The notes under the pieces were generated by a model. It was not told where the DNA came from and searched no databases. It saw nothing but the letters and a program-made list of their open reading frames with translations. 64,000 nt of DNA from Streptomyces sp. CMB-StM0423. Its GTDB lineage: Bacteria > Actinomycetota > Actinomycetes > Streptomycetales > Streptomycetaceae. The first letter of the stretch is position 1. Each line of letters begins with the position of its first letter. Shown in pieces: positions 25,337 through 34,563 of the stretch. The position numbers and the translations under genes were made by a program. The DNA lies in the NCBI RefSeq assembly GCF_002847285.1, contig NZ_CP025407.1:3484501-3548500 (forward strand). Direction: 5' to 3'.

Positions 25337-26272
25337 ATGCCCTCTCCCTCAGCAGACATCCGCCGGGAGCTGGAAAACCTGACCACCGAGGCGTTCCGTC
25401 CCGAGCTGGCAGAGATCGACCGTCTCTCCAGCCTGGAGATCGCCGGAATCATGAACGAGGAGGACAGCGGGGTCCCGGGCGCTGTCGCCACGCAACTGCC
25501 CCAGATCGCCGCCGCCATCGACGACATCGCCGAGCGCATGGCCCGCGGCGGCCGGCTGTTCTACCTGGGCGCCGGCACCGCGGGCCGGCTCGGGGTGCTG
25601 GACGCCAGCGAGTGCCCGCCGACCTTCAACACCGACCCGTCGCAGGTCGTCGGCATGATCGCCGGCGGGGACGTGGCGCTGCGCACTTCCACGGAGGGCG
25701 CGGAGGACAGCGAGGAGCTGGCCGCGGCCGACCTGGCGGCGGCGGACCTGGGGCCCGACGACGCGGTCGTCGGCATCTCCGCCTCCGGCCGCACGCCGTA
25801 CGCCGTCGGCGGCGTGACGTACGCGCGCGGCCGGGGGGCGCTGACCATCGGGCTGTCCTGCAACGCCGGTTCGCCGCTCGGCGCGGCCGCGCAGCACGGC
25901 ATCGAGGTCGTCGTGGGCCCCGAGCTGATCGCGGGGTCGACGCGGCTGAAGGCGGGCACGGCGCAGAAGCTCGTGCTCAACATGCTGTCGACGATCACGA
26001 TGATCCGTCTCGGCAAGACGTACGGGAACCTGATGGTCGACGTGCGGGCCTCCAACGAGAAGCTGCGGGCCCGTTCGCGGCGCATCGTCGCGCTGGCGAC
26101 GGGCGCGGGCGACGAGGAGGTGGAGGCCGCCCTCGCCGAGACCCACGGCGAGGTGAAGAACGCGATCCTCGCCATCCTCGGCGGCGTGGACGGCAGCACG
26201 GCGGAGCGATTGCTCGACGCCTCACACGGTCACCTGCGCGTCGCCCTGAAGTCCGCGACCGACGTGAGCTGA
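25337..26272 (+). CDS. murQ: N-acetylmuramic acid 6-phosphate etherase
   Basis: 311 residues, the normal MurQ length. Landmarks: MNEEDSGVPGAVATQLPQIAAAID, RLFYLGAGTAGRLGVLDASECPPTF (SIS phosphate loop with the ECPPTF signature), VVGISASGRTPYAVGG, and PELIAGSTRLKAGTAQKLVLNMLST. The enzyme cleaves the lactyl ether of MurNAc-6-phosphate to GlcNAc-6-phosphate and D-lactate in peptidoglycan recycling. Its product can enter the deacetylase/aldolase operon at 39-43 kb. The regulator upstream probably controls it. The ribosome site (GGAAAG) is about 12 bases before the ATG, slightly far. Confidence 0.95.
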   Translation: MPSPSADIRRELENLTTEAFRPELAEIDRLSSLEIAGIMNEEDSGVPGAVATQLPQIAAAIDDIAERMARGGRLFYLGAGTAGRLGVLDASECPPTFNTDPSQVVGMIAGGDVALRTSTEGAEDSEELAAADLAAADLGPDDAVVGISASGRTPYAVGGVTYARGRGALTIGLSCNAGSPLGAAAQHGIEVVVGPELIAGSTRLKAGTAQKLVLNMLSTITMIRLGKTYGNLMVDVRASNEKLRARSRRIVALATGAGDEEVEAALAETHGEVKNAILAILGGVDGSTAERLLDASHGHLRVALKSATDVS

Positions 26273-26307
26273 ACCCGGCGGTGCCGGCAGGGGGTCGTTG
26301 ACCGGAG

Positions 26308-26339
26308 GGCACCCCCAGCCGGCGCCGCCTGGGGGTGCC
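26308..26339 (+). terminator. Terminator of murQ
   Basis: Eleven-base arms GGCACCCCCAG (26308-26318) and CTGGGGGTGCC (26329-26339) pair perfectly, 36 bases past the murQ stop. Confidence 0.75.
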
Positions 26340-26405
26340 AGGCCGCCCCTTCCCCGACGCCGCAGACGCGGCCGCCGCCGCTGCTCCCGCTGCGTGCCAA
26401 CGCGC

Positions 26406-26441
26406 CCGAGGGCGGCACCCCCTGCGGGGTACCGCCCTCGG
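26406..26441 (-). terminator. Terminator of groEL
   Basis: CCGAGGGCGG and CCGCCCTCGG arms plus an inner ACCCC/GGGGT stem enclose a CTGC loop. It lies 64 bases past the groEL stop and can also act on the convergent murQ transcript. Confidence 0.75.
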
Positions 26442-26504
26442 TTCGTCAGTCCGTCCGCCGGCCGGCCGCAGCCGCGGCGGACGTACGGACTTCGCGATCC
26501 CGGA

Positions 26505-28235
<1,731 letters not shown>

Positions 28236-28254
28236 TCACCGAACCGGTCCCGTG

Positions 28255-28281
28255 CTGTCACTCTCACGGGGAGAGTGCTAA
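28255..28281. promoter_or_regulatory. CIRCE operator (downstream copy, imperfect)
   Basis: Read in the groEL direction this is TTAGCACTC-N9-GAGTGACAG. The first arm is perfect and the second matches CIRCE at six of nine bases. It lies just after the predicted transcription start, where HrcA would block initiation or the leader hairpin could form. Confidence 0.75.
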
Positions 28282-28287
28282 CGCCAA

Positions 28288-28316
28288 TGATTAGCACTCG
28301 CCCCCTGCGAGTGCAA
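28288..28316 (-). promoter_or_regulatory. groEL promoter overlapping CIRCE
   Basis: In the gene direction -35 TTGCAC (28316-28311), a 17-base spacer and -10 TAATCA (28293-28288) give a sigma-70-type promoter. Both hexamers fall inside the arms of the upstream CIRCE, so HrcA binding would occlude RNA polymerase. The leader is about 150 bases. Confidence 0.65.
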
Positions 28317-28317
28317 G
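28291..28317. promoter_or_regulatory. CIRCE operator (upstream copy)
   Basis: TTAGCACTC-N9-GAGTGCAAG on the plus strand, matching the HrcA operator in 16 of 18 arm positions. Together with the copy at 28255-28281 the four arms start every 18 bases (28255, 28273, 28291, 28309). Confidence 0.9.
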
Positions 28318-28454
28318 CGGGTAGGGGCTTCTCATGCGCAGAGCGGAACCGGACCGCGGCACCGCACAACAGGCGGCGGAAGGAGGCATGGACAGAGAGG
28401 CGCGGGCAGGGGGCGCGGACAGAGGGGTACGGACACGGGGCGCGGACAGCAGAG

Positions 28455-28480
28455 GGCCCGCACCCCGGAGGATGCGGGCC
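28455..28480 (-). terminator. Terminator of cspA
   Basis: GGCCCGCA (28455-28462) and TGCGGGCC (28473-28480) form a stem with a 10-base loop 32 bases past the cold-shock gene stop. Confidence 0.7.
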
Positions 28481-28512
28481 GTCGCGAGTCGTCCGTGGTC
28501 GATGCCCGGCGC

Positions 28513-28716
28513 TCAGCCGCTGACGCGGACCATGTCTGCCTGCGGCCCCTTCTGGCCCTGCGAGATCTCGAACTCGACCCGCTGGCCTTCCTCGAGGGTG
28601 CGGTATCCGTCCATCTGAATCGCGCTGTAGTGGACGAAGACATCCGCACCACCGTCGACCGCGATGAAGCCGTACCCCTTCTCCGCGTTGAACCACTTGA
28701 CGGTGCCCTGAGCCAT
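28513..28716 (-). CDS. Cold-shock domain protein
   Basis: 67 residues: one cold-shock domain with RNP1 KGYGFI (about 14-19) and RNP2 VFVHYSAI (about 27-34), the aromatic face that binds single-stranded RNA or DNA. It acts as an RNA chaperone or transcription antiterminator. Length and sequence are typical of Streptomyces CspA-like proteins; which paralogue it is cannot be decided here. It has its own promoter and a leader of about 107 bases, as in other cold-shock genes. Confidence 0.95.
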   Translation of the reverse strand: MAQGTVKWFNAEKGYGFIAVDGGADVFVHYSAIQMDGYRTLEEGQRVEFEISQGQKGPQADMVRVSG

Positions 28717-28829
28717 TCCAAACTCCCCTATTGCCGGCCCTTACACAGGACCGCACTCCGCGGACCCGGGTCAGACCTCACCCCCGGATACACGCCGGGG
28801 CGTGCGCCGGAACGCGTCGACCGCGGCTG

Positions 28830-28857
28830 AATGTATCCGCACAGATGCCCAGTGCAA
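28830..28857 (-). promoter_or_regulatory. Promoter of the cold-shock gene
   Basis: -35 TTGCAC (28857-28852) and -10 TACATT (28835-28830) with a 16-base spacer give a start near 28823 and an untranslated leader of roughly 107 bases, in which a temperature-sensitive structure is plausible. Confidence 0.5.
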
Positions 28858-29067
28858 CAGGTCAATCGGACGAGAATTCTGCGGACACCCGATCGGTATT
28901 TTTCCGATCAATTTCCGCCATTCCCCGACAACTCGGGCAGGGCATAACTCACCATCACGACAATTAACTCTCCGCATTTGCGGGGAACTTGTCGCGTTCT
29001 CATATGCGTGGAACATGGGCCACGAGGGGGGAACGTCCCAACCCTATCGCGTGTCCGGACATGCGAA

Positions 29068-29094
29068 CGGCCCCACTCCGGATCGGTGGGGCCG
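29068..29094 (-). terminator. Terminator of the thrC/MoaD-like unit
   Basis: CGGCCCCAC (29068-29076) pairs perfectly with GTGGGGCCG (29086-29094), 19 bases past the stop of the MoaD-like gene. Confidence 0.75.
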
Positions 29095-29112
29095 CACACA
29101 CGCAAGAGGGGT

Positions 29113-29391
29113 TCAGCAGCCTCCGGCGACCGCCGGAATGATCGAGATCCCGGCCCCCTCCGGAGTGGGAGTCTGCAGGCCATCGGCGAAGCGGACGTCG
29201 TCATCGTTCACGTAGACGTTCACGAAGCGGCGCAGCTTGCCTTGATCGTCCAGCACCCGGCCGGCGATGCCCCGGTGGTTCTTCTCCAGGTCTTCGATCA
29301 CCTCGGCCAGCGTCGCGCCCTCGGCGCTCACCTCTGCCCGCCCGTCGGTATACGTACGGAGGATGGTCGGAATTCGGACGTTCACGCTCAT
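29113..29391 (-). CDS. MoaD/ThiS/CysO-family ubiquitin-like sulfur carrier
   Basis: 92 residues with the beta-grasp pattern: NVRIPTILRTYTDGRAEV, TLAEVIEDLEKNHRGIAGRVLDDQGKLRRFVNVYVNDDDVRF and a C-terminus AVAGGC. The Gly-Gly normally becomes a thiocarboxylate that donates sulfur in cofactor or cysteine synthesis. Here one cysteine follows the Gly-Gly, so a protease (Mec-type JAMM enzyme in CysO systems) may have to remove it first. It is translationally coupled to threonine synthase by a four-base overlap (29388-29391), an arrangement that suggests a link to amino-acid sulfur metabolism. Confidence 0.85.
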   Translation of the reverse strand: MSVNVRIPTILRTYTDGRAEVSAEGATLAEVIEDLEKNHRGIAGRVLDDQGKLRRFVNVYVNDDDVRFADGLQTPTPEGAGISIIPAVAGGC

Positions 29392-30692
29392 GATGCGAGG
29401 CCGGCCTCTCGGAAGGAGTCGAGTGTGGGACGAATGATCGCGCTCGGCCCCGTGGTGGGAGCGACCGCGTCGAGGGTCTTCAGACCGTCGCCGGTGTTGA
29501 TCGCGACGGTGGTCTCTGCCGGGTCGATCCGGCCGTCCGCGACGAGCTTCGCCAGCACGCCGAAGGTCACGCCGCCCGCGGTCTCCGCGAACACGCCCTC
29601 GGTACGGGCCAGCAGCTTCACCGCGTCCACGACCTCGGCGTCCGTCACGTCCTCCACCGCGCCGCCGGTGCGGCGGGCGATGTCCAGCACGTACGGACCG
29701 TCGGCCGGGTTGCCGATGGCGAGGGACTTGGCGATCGTGTCGGGCCGCACGGGACGTACCACGTCGTGACCGTCCTTGTAGGCCCGCGAGACCGGGGAGC
29801 AGCCCGTCGCCTGGGCGCCGAAGATCTTGTACGGGCGCTCCTCGACCAGCCCCGTCGCGATCAGCTCCTTCAGCCCCTTGTCGATCTTCGTGAGCTGGGA
29901 GCCGGAGGCGACGGGGATGACGATGTTGTCCGGGAGCCGCCAGCCGAGCTGCTCGCAGATCTCGTACGCGAGGGTCTTGGAGCCCTCCGCGTAGTACGGG
30001 CGCAGATTGACGTTCGTGAACCCCCAGCCCTCGCCGATCGGATCGCCGATCAGCTCCGAGCAGAAGCGGTTCACGTCGTCGTACGTGCCCTCGATGCCGA
30101 CGACGTCACCGCCGTAGACCGCGGCCATGACGACCTTCGCGTGCTCCAGGTCGTACGGGATGAACACGCACGAACGCAGCCCCGCCCGCGCCGCGGCCGC
30201 GCCGACCGCGCCCGCCAGATTGCCCGTGGACGAACACGACAGCGTGGTGAAGCCGAAGGCGCGCGCCGCCTCGACGGCGATGGCGACGACGCGGTCCTTG
30301 AAGGAGTGCGTCGGGTTGCCCGAGTCGTCCTTGACGTGCAGCGCGCCCGTCACGCCCAGCTCGGCGGCGAGCCGGTCGGCGCGGTGCAGCCGGGTGAACC
30401 CCGGGTTCAGGTTCGGCTTGTCCGCCACGTCCGCGGGGACCGGCAGCAGCGGCGCGTACCGCCAGATGCTCCGCGGCCCCGCCTCGATACGGGCCCGCAG
30501 CCGGGCGGCGGACTCGGCGTCACCGGGGGGGAGTTCGTACGCCGCCTCCAGCGGCCCGAAACACGACTGGCACGCGAACACCGGACCCAGCGGCACCCGC
30601 TCCCCGCACTCCCGGCACGACAGCGCGACGGCGGGGCCCAGATCCGGGGCGCCGTCGACGGCGGTGGGGGTGGGAGCTGTGTCTACAGCCAT
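29388..30692 (-). CDS. thrC: Threonine synthase
   Basis: 434 residues. A short N-terminal zinc-ribbon-like part (LSCRECGERVPLG...CQSCFG) precedes the PLP fold, whose lysine lies in NPTHSFKDRVVAIAVEAA; phosphate-loop SSTGNLAGAVGAAAARAG and late VAINTGDGLKTLD complete the active site. It converts O-phospho-L-homoserine to threonine in the cytoplasm. The ATG at 30692 is preferred because GAGAGAGG lies at ribosome-site distance; ATG at 30716 is an alternative. It shares a transcript with the MoaD-like gene. Confidence 0.95.
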   Translation of the reverse strand: MAVDTAPTPTAVDGAPDLGPAVALSCRECGERVPLGPVFACQSCFGPLEAAYELPPGDAESAARLRARIEAGPRSIWRYAPLLPVPADVADKPNLNPGFTRLHRADRLAAELGVTGALHVKDDSGNPTHSFKDRVVAIAVEAARAFGFTTLSCSSTGNLAGAVGAAAARAGLRSCVFIPYDLEHAKVVMAAVYGGDVVGIEGTYDDVNRFCSELIGDPIGEGWGFTNVNLRPYYAEGSKTLAYEICEQLGWRLPDNIVIPVASGSQLTKIDKGLKELIATGLVEERPYKIFGAQATGCSPVSRAYKDGHDVVRPVRPDTIAKSLAIGNPADGPYVLDIARRTGGAVEDVTDAEVVDAVKLLARTEGVFAETAGGVTFGVLAKLVADGRIDPAETTVAINTGDGLKTLDAVAPTTGPSAIIRPTLDSFREAGLAS

Positions 30693-31030
30693 ACTGGCGA
30701 GGCCCTCTCTCCTCATCTTCCCCGCGACGCATCTCGCCGCAGGACGGAATTGGCACCATCACCGTCCGGGGCCTCGCAGCGTCGCGAGTACCGGACGGAG
30801 GGTTGCCGGGGCTTCAACGGGCCGTTCCCTCTGCCCCTCTGGATGAGCTCTGCATGGCGCAGGTCCGGCGGGGCCGTCCGGCGCTTTTGTCCGGCGCGCG
30901 GACCCCGACATAGGGACGTCACGCACGTTGTTCAAGACTGTAACCGACGACCAGGACAGTTGTGAGGGCCGTCCGATACGCGAGACGGCTCTCACACCGG
31001 ACAGGACACCCGGCAAGGGGAGGCCCGCAG
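30693..31030. other. Divergent gap between thrC and the GpgS-like gene
   Basis: 338 bases without a supported gene. It must hold both promoters. No known riboswitch or T-box pattern is recognised, and no strong dyad was found. Confidence 0.45.
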
Positions 31031-31993
31031 GTGCTCGATGACGTGGAGCAGTGGCTGAAGACGCGGTCCTGGTCCGCGGCGGACCGGCCGCCCGCGCGGC
31101 TGCTGGCGGCCAAGCGGGCGCTCGGGGCACGCGGGACGGTGAGCGTGGTGCTGCCCGCGCTCGACGAGGAGGCCACGGTCGGGGCGATCGTCGCGGCGAT
31201 CCGCGCGGAGCTGATGGCTCCCGGCGACGGCGGGCTGGTGGACGAGCTGGTCGTGATGGACTCCGGCTCCACGGACCGTACGGCGGAGGTCGCCGCGGCG
31301 GCCGGCGCGCGGGTCGTGCACCGCGACGAGGTGCTGCCGCGGCTGCCTGCGGTGCCGGGCAAGGGCGAGGTGCTGTGGCGGTCGCTGCTGGTGACGCGCG
31401 GCGAGATCGTGTGCTTCGTGGACGCGGACCTGCGGGACTTCGACACGGCGTTCGTGAGCGGGATCGTGGGGCCGCTGCTCACGGATCCTGACGTGGAATT
31501 CGTGAAGGCGGTGTACGACAGGCCGCTGGGCACGGGGGCGAACGGACAGGGCGGGCGGGTGACCGAGCTGGTGGCCCGGCCGCTGCTGAACCTGCACTGG
31601 CCGCTGCTGGCCGGCTTCGTCCAGCCGCTGGGCGGGGAGTACGCGGCGCGGCGGTCGCTGCTGGAGCGGCTGCCGTTCCCGGTCGGGTACGGGGTGGAGC
31701 TGGGCCTGCTCGTCGACGCGCTGCACACGGTGGGGCTGGGCGCGCTGGCGCAGGTCGACGTCGGCGTCCGGCGGCACCGGCACCAGGACGACCGCGCGCT
31801 GGGGCGCATGGCGGCGGCGATCTACCGCACGGCGCAGTTGCGGCTGGCGCGGGGGCACCTGGTGCGGCCGCGGCTGACGCAGTTCGACCGGGGGGCGGAC
31901 GGGGCGTTCGAGCCGCGGACGTACGGGGTGGACACGGAGGAGCGGCCGCCGATGGGGGAGGTCCCCGAGTATGTGGAACGCCGAGCGGCGTAG
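31031..31993 (+). CDS. gpgS: Glucosyl-3-phosphoglycerate synthase-like glycosyltransferase
   Basis: 320 residues of the GT81 type. VSVVLPALDEEATVGAIV (about 37-54) starts the GT-A nucleotide-sugar domain, VVMDSGSTDRTAEVA follows, and the metal-binding motif is FVDADLRDF (about 134-142). Downstream GGRVTELVARPLLNLHWPLLAGFVQPLGGEYAARR is characteristic of GpgS. In mycobacteria it transfers glucose from UDP- or other NDP-glucose to 3-phosphoglycerate, the first step to glucosylglycerate compounds. GTG at 31031 follows GGGGAGG. Trehalose genes nearby suggest an osmolyte theme. Confidence 0.85.
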   Translation: MLDDVEQWLKTRSWSAADRPPARLLAAKRALGARGTVSVVLPALDEEATVGAIVAAIRAELMAPGDGGLVDELVVMDSGSTDRTAEVAAAAGARVVHRDEVLPRLPAVPGKGEVLWRSLLVTRGEIVCFVDADLRDFDTAFVSGIVGPLLTDPDVEFVKAVYDRPLGTGANGQGGRVTELVARPLLNLHWPLLAGFVQPLGGEYAARRSLLERLPFPVGYGVELGLLVDALHTVGLGALAQVDVGVRRHRHQDDRALGRMAAAIYRTAQLRLARGHLVRPRLTQFDRGADGAFEPRTYGVDTEERPPMGEVPEYVERRAA

Positions 31994-32455
31994 CCCTGGC
32001 CGGGCGGTGGCGGGGTGGGGTGATCCCCGTACCCGCCCCTTCCCGAAACTCGGGGCTGCGCCCCGAGACCCCGCCGGAGGCTCCGCCCCCGAACCCCCAC
32101 GGGGCTCCGCCCCGGACCCCAGCGGGGCTCTGCCCCCGGACCCCAGCGGGCTGCGCCCCGGACCGGACGGAGCTCTGCCTCCAGACCCCCCGGCGGGGCT
32201 GCGCCCCGGACGGTCACGGGGCTTCTCCCGAGACCCGGCCGGGCTCCGTCCGAGCCTCCTTGGGGCCGCATCCCCCGAGACCTCCGCGAGCCCCTCTCTC
32301 CCCCCGGCCGACTGCATTCCCCAGCCCCGGGCCCCTGCCCGGGGCCCTCGATCGTCCTCAGCCCCCTCGCCTCACCGGCCCACGTGCCCCCACCGGTATC
32401 GGCCACACCGCCCCGGTTGCGTTTCGGCGGGGTCTGCCGTGGCTAGGCTCGGCGC
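31994..32455. other. Gap before otsA containing GC-rich repeats
   Basis: 462 bases without a supported gene. Most of it (32057-32290) is the repeat array listed separately. The last part, before the otsA ATG, has TAGGCT at 32443-32448, a possible -10 box that would give a nearly leaderless mRNA. Confidence 0.5.
32057..32290. repeat. Degenerate tandem palindromic GC repeats
   Basis: Seven or eight imperfect copies of a 25-35 base unit built from GGGGCTCCGCCCC and GGACCCC. Each unit can form a hairpin (GGGGC...GCCCC). Such arrays are common in Streptomyces intergenic regions and may terminate transcription of the upstream gene. Copies differ by several bases, so it is not a CRISPR array. Confidence 0.75.
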
Positions 32456-33883
32456 ATGGTCGTGTCGCCCGGTGCTCCCCTGCTCGTCGCGTCCAACCGC
32501 GGGCCCGTCTCGTACGCCGTCGGCGACGACGGGGAACTCGTCGCCAAGCGCGGCGGCGGCGGGCTCGTCTCCGGGCTCAGTGCCGTGGGGCCCGAGGCCG
32601 GGGCGCTGTGGGTGTGTGCCGCGCTGGGTGACGGGGACCGGGAGGCCGTGCGGCGGGGGGTGGCCGAGCCTGGGGTGCGGATGCTCGGCATCGACCCGGA
32701 CGTCTTCCACGACGCGTACAACGGCGTCGCGAACTCCGTCCTGTGGTTCGTCCACCACATGCTCTACGACATCCCCGTCGCCCCCGTCTTCGACGCCGGG
32801 TTCCGCCGCCAATGGGCCGCGTACGAGACGTACAACCGCGCCTTCGCCGACGCCCTCGCCGACGGTGCCGCCGAGGGCGCGGCGGTGCTCGTACAGGACT
32901 ACCACCTGTGCCTCGTCCCCGGCATGCTCCGCGAGCGCCGCCCCGACCTGCGCATCTCGCACTTCACCCACACCCCCTGGGCACCGCCCGAGTACTTCCG
33001 GCTCCTCCCCGACGACATCGCCGCCGCCCTCCTCCGCGGGCTGCTCGGCGCCGACCGCGTCGGCTTCCACACCCGCCGGTGGGCCGAGGCGTTCGCCGGC
33101 TGCTGCCGCGACGTGCTGGGCGGCGAAGCGGATGTCACGTGGGCCGGGGAGGAGGCGCGGGGGGAGCGGACGACCTGGGTCGACGTGCACGCCCTCGGCG
33201 CCGACGCCGAATTCCTGCGCGAGCGGTCGCGGCGGCCGGACGTCGCCGAGCGGATGGCGGCCCTGCGCGAGCAGATCGGCGGCGCGGACCGCGAGGTCGT
33301 CGCGCGGGTGGACCGGACTGAATTGTCGAAGAACATCGTCCGCGGACTGCTCGCGTACCGGCGGCTGCTGGAAGCGCGGCCGGAGTGGCGCGGGCGGGTG
33401 GTGAAGCTGGCGTTCGCGTATCCGTCGCGGCAGGACCTGGCCGTGTACCGGGACTACACCGCCGAGGTGCGCCGCCTCGCCGCCGAGATCAACGAGGCGT
33501 ACGGGACGGACGGCTGGCAGCCCGTCGTGCTGCACGTCGAGGACGACTTCGCCCGCTCGCTCGCCGCGTACCGGCTGGCGGACGTGGCGCTCGTCAATCC
33601 GCTGCGGGACGGGATGAACCTGGTCGCGAAGGAGATCCCGGTGGTCTCGGACGACGGCTGCGCGCTGGTGCTGTCCCGGGAGGCGGGCGCGTACGCGGAC
33701 CTCGCCGAGGACGCGCTCGTGGTGCACCCGTACGACGTGGAGGCCACCGCGGACGCGCTGCACGCGGCGCTGACGATGCCGCGCGACGAGCGCGCCCGGC
33801 GGACGAAGCGGCTGGCGGCGGCGGCCACGGCGCTGCCGCCGCAGGCGTGGTTCCTCGCGCAGTTGGACGCGCTGCGGGCGTAG
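32456..33883 (+). CDS. otsA: Alpha,alpha-trehalose-phosphate synthase
   Basis: 475 residues of the GT20 family: LLVASNRGPVSYA, GGGGLVSGL (UDP-glucose loop), NGVANSVLWFVHH, VLVQDYHLCLVPGMLRE, TPWAPPEYFRLLP, RVDRTELSKNIVRGL and NPLRDGMNLVAKEI, all conserved. It joins glucose from a nucleotide sugar to glucose-6-phosphate. Its product is dephosphorylated by OtsB at 35597-36457. The two genes face each other on opposite strands, with a regulator/hydrolase pair between them. Confidence 0.95.
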   Translation: MVVSPGAPLLVASNRGPVSYAVGDDGELVAKRGGGGLVSGLSAVGPEAGALWVCAALGDGDREAVRRGVAEPGVRMLGIDPDVFHDAYNGVANSVLWFVHHMLYDIPVAPVFDAGFRRQWAAYETYNRAFADALADGAAEGAAVLVQDYHLCLVPGMLRERRPDLRISHFTHTPWAPPEYFRLLPDDIAAALLRGLLGADRVGFHTRRWAEAFAGCCRDVLGGEADVTWAGEEARGERTTWVDVHALGADAEFLRERSRRPDVAERMAALREQIGGADREVVARVDRTELSKNIVRGLLAYRRLLEARPEWRGRVVKLAFAYPSRQDLAVYRDYTAEVRRLAAEINEAYGTDGWQPVVLHVEDDFARSLAAYRLADVALVNPLRDGMNLVAKEIPVVSDDGCALVLSREAGAYADLAEDALVVHPYDVEATADALHAALTMPRDERARRTKRLAAAATALPPQAWFLAQLDALRA

Positions 33884-33892
33884 CCGACGGTA

Positions 33893-33918
33893 CGGGCCGC
33901 GCCACCCTCAGCGGCCCG
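33893..33918 (+). terminator. Terminator of otsA
   Basis: CGGGCCGC (33893-33900) and GCGGCCCG (33911-33918) form a perfect stem 10 bases after the otsA stop and before the convergent regulator gene. Confidence 0.65.
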
Positions 33919-33938
33919 CGGTACGGGCGGCGGCGCCC

Positions 33939-34460
33939 TCAGCGGCGGTGGCGCTCCTGGAAGCGGGCCGCCTTGGCGCGGTTGCCGCACCCCTCCATCG
34001 AGCACCAGCGGCGGCGGCCGTTCTTGCTGATGTCGTAGAACCACAGCACGCACTCGGGGTTCGCACAGCCGCGGACCCGCTCCGGGTGCTCCTCGTACAG
34101 CCGGACCAGATCGGCCGCGGCGACCCAGGCCGGCAGCCACGCGGGGTCGTCCACGACGATCTCCGAGGTGGCCCGGCCGGCGCGGAGCAGGGGGCGGCGG
34201 GCGCCGTGGGCCAGTATCTCGTCGAGCGGCTGCTCGTCGCCGTCGAGGGCGGCGCGCAGGGCGGCGCGGGCGGTGGTCAGCGGCTCGCGCACGGCGGCGG
34301 GGCCGGGGGCGTCGGCCGCGGGATCGGACAGGCCGTGTTCACCCAGCCAGCGGCTGACGCCGTCGGGCTCGTAGAAGAAGTCGACGGGGCTTCCCTCGTC
34401 GATCCACCAGGTGTTCACCAGGTCCAGGGCCAGCGGTTCGCCGGTCAGCGGTCGTGCCAT
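33939..34460 (-). CDS. ABATE-domain/CGNR zinc-finger regulator
   Basis: 173 residues. The N-terminal ABATE domain starts GEPLALDLVNTWW; the C-terminus is a CGNR zinc finger with CANPECVLWFYDISKNGRRRWCSMEGCGNRAKAARF (four cysteines, CGNR motif). These are transcription regulators, often of a divergent neighbouring gene. Here two 26-bp dyads lie in the divergent gap to the hydrolase gene. The ATG at 34460 is about 7 bases after a TACACT -10 box (34472-34467), suggesting a leaderless mRNA; the operator at 34472 touches this box, so autoregulation is likely. Confidence 0.88.
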   Translation of the reverse strand: MARPLTGEPLALDLVNTWWIDEGSPVDFFYEPDGVSRWLGEHGLSDPAADAPGPAAVREPLTTARAALRAALDGDEQPLDEILAHGARRPLLRAGRATSEIVVDDPAWLPAWVAAADLVRLYEEHPERVRGCANPECVLWFYDISKNGRRRWCSMEGCGNRAKAARFQERHRR

Positions 34461-34471
34461 ACGAGCAGTGT

Positions 34472-34497
34472 AACCGTTGAAGTCGAGTTGACAGGTT
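34472..34497. promoter_or_regulatory. Candidate CGNR operator 1
   Basis: Dyad AACCGTTGAA-N6-TTGACAGGTT (26 bp). It overlaps the -35 (TTGACA) of the hydrolase promoter and abuts the -10 of the regulator gene. The pair with the dyad at 34528 and the outer AACC/GGTT arms argue for a specific operator. Confidence 0.6.
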
Positions 34498-34516
34498 GAC
34501 GGGAGCGGGTTAGGTT
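34488..34516 (+). promoter_or_regulatory. Promoter of the alpha/beta hydrolase gene
   Basis: -35 TTGACA (34488-34493), a 17-base spacer and -10 TAGGTT (34511-34516), a near-consensus sigma-70 promoter lying between and over the two CGNR dyads. Confidence 0.65.
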
Positions 34517-34527
34517 TTTCCCGTCGT

Positions 34528-34553
34528 AACCGTTCAAGTCCATTTTGATGGTT
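34528..34553. promoter_or_regulatory. Candidate CGNR operator 2
   Basis: Dyad AACCGTTCAA-N6-TTTGATGGTT (26 bp), centred 56 bases from operator 1 and downstream of the predicted start, where a bound protein would block elongation. GGAG of the hydrolase ribosome site directly follows. Confidence 0.6.
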
Positions 34554-34563
34554 GGAGTTCGCC

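Larger units (their letters stand above)
28717..29112. other. Gap between cspA and the MoaD-like gene
   Basis: 396 bases without a supported gene. It holds the cspA promoter (TTGCAC 28857-28852, 16-base spacer, TACATT 28835-28830, minus strand), an inverted repeat GATCGG/CCGATC at 28891-28909 upstream of it, and the MoaD-like gene's terminator at 29068-29094. The stretch 28870-28990 is clearly less GC-rich than its surroundings. Confidence 0.6.

Noticed and set aside
32057..32290. CRISPR array
   Set aside because: Repeats are imperfect, GC-only, unevenly spaced and without unique spacers; no cas genes are present.
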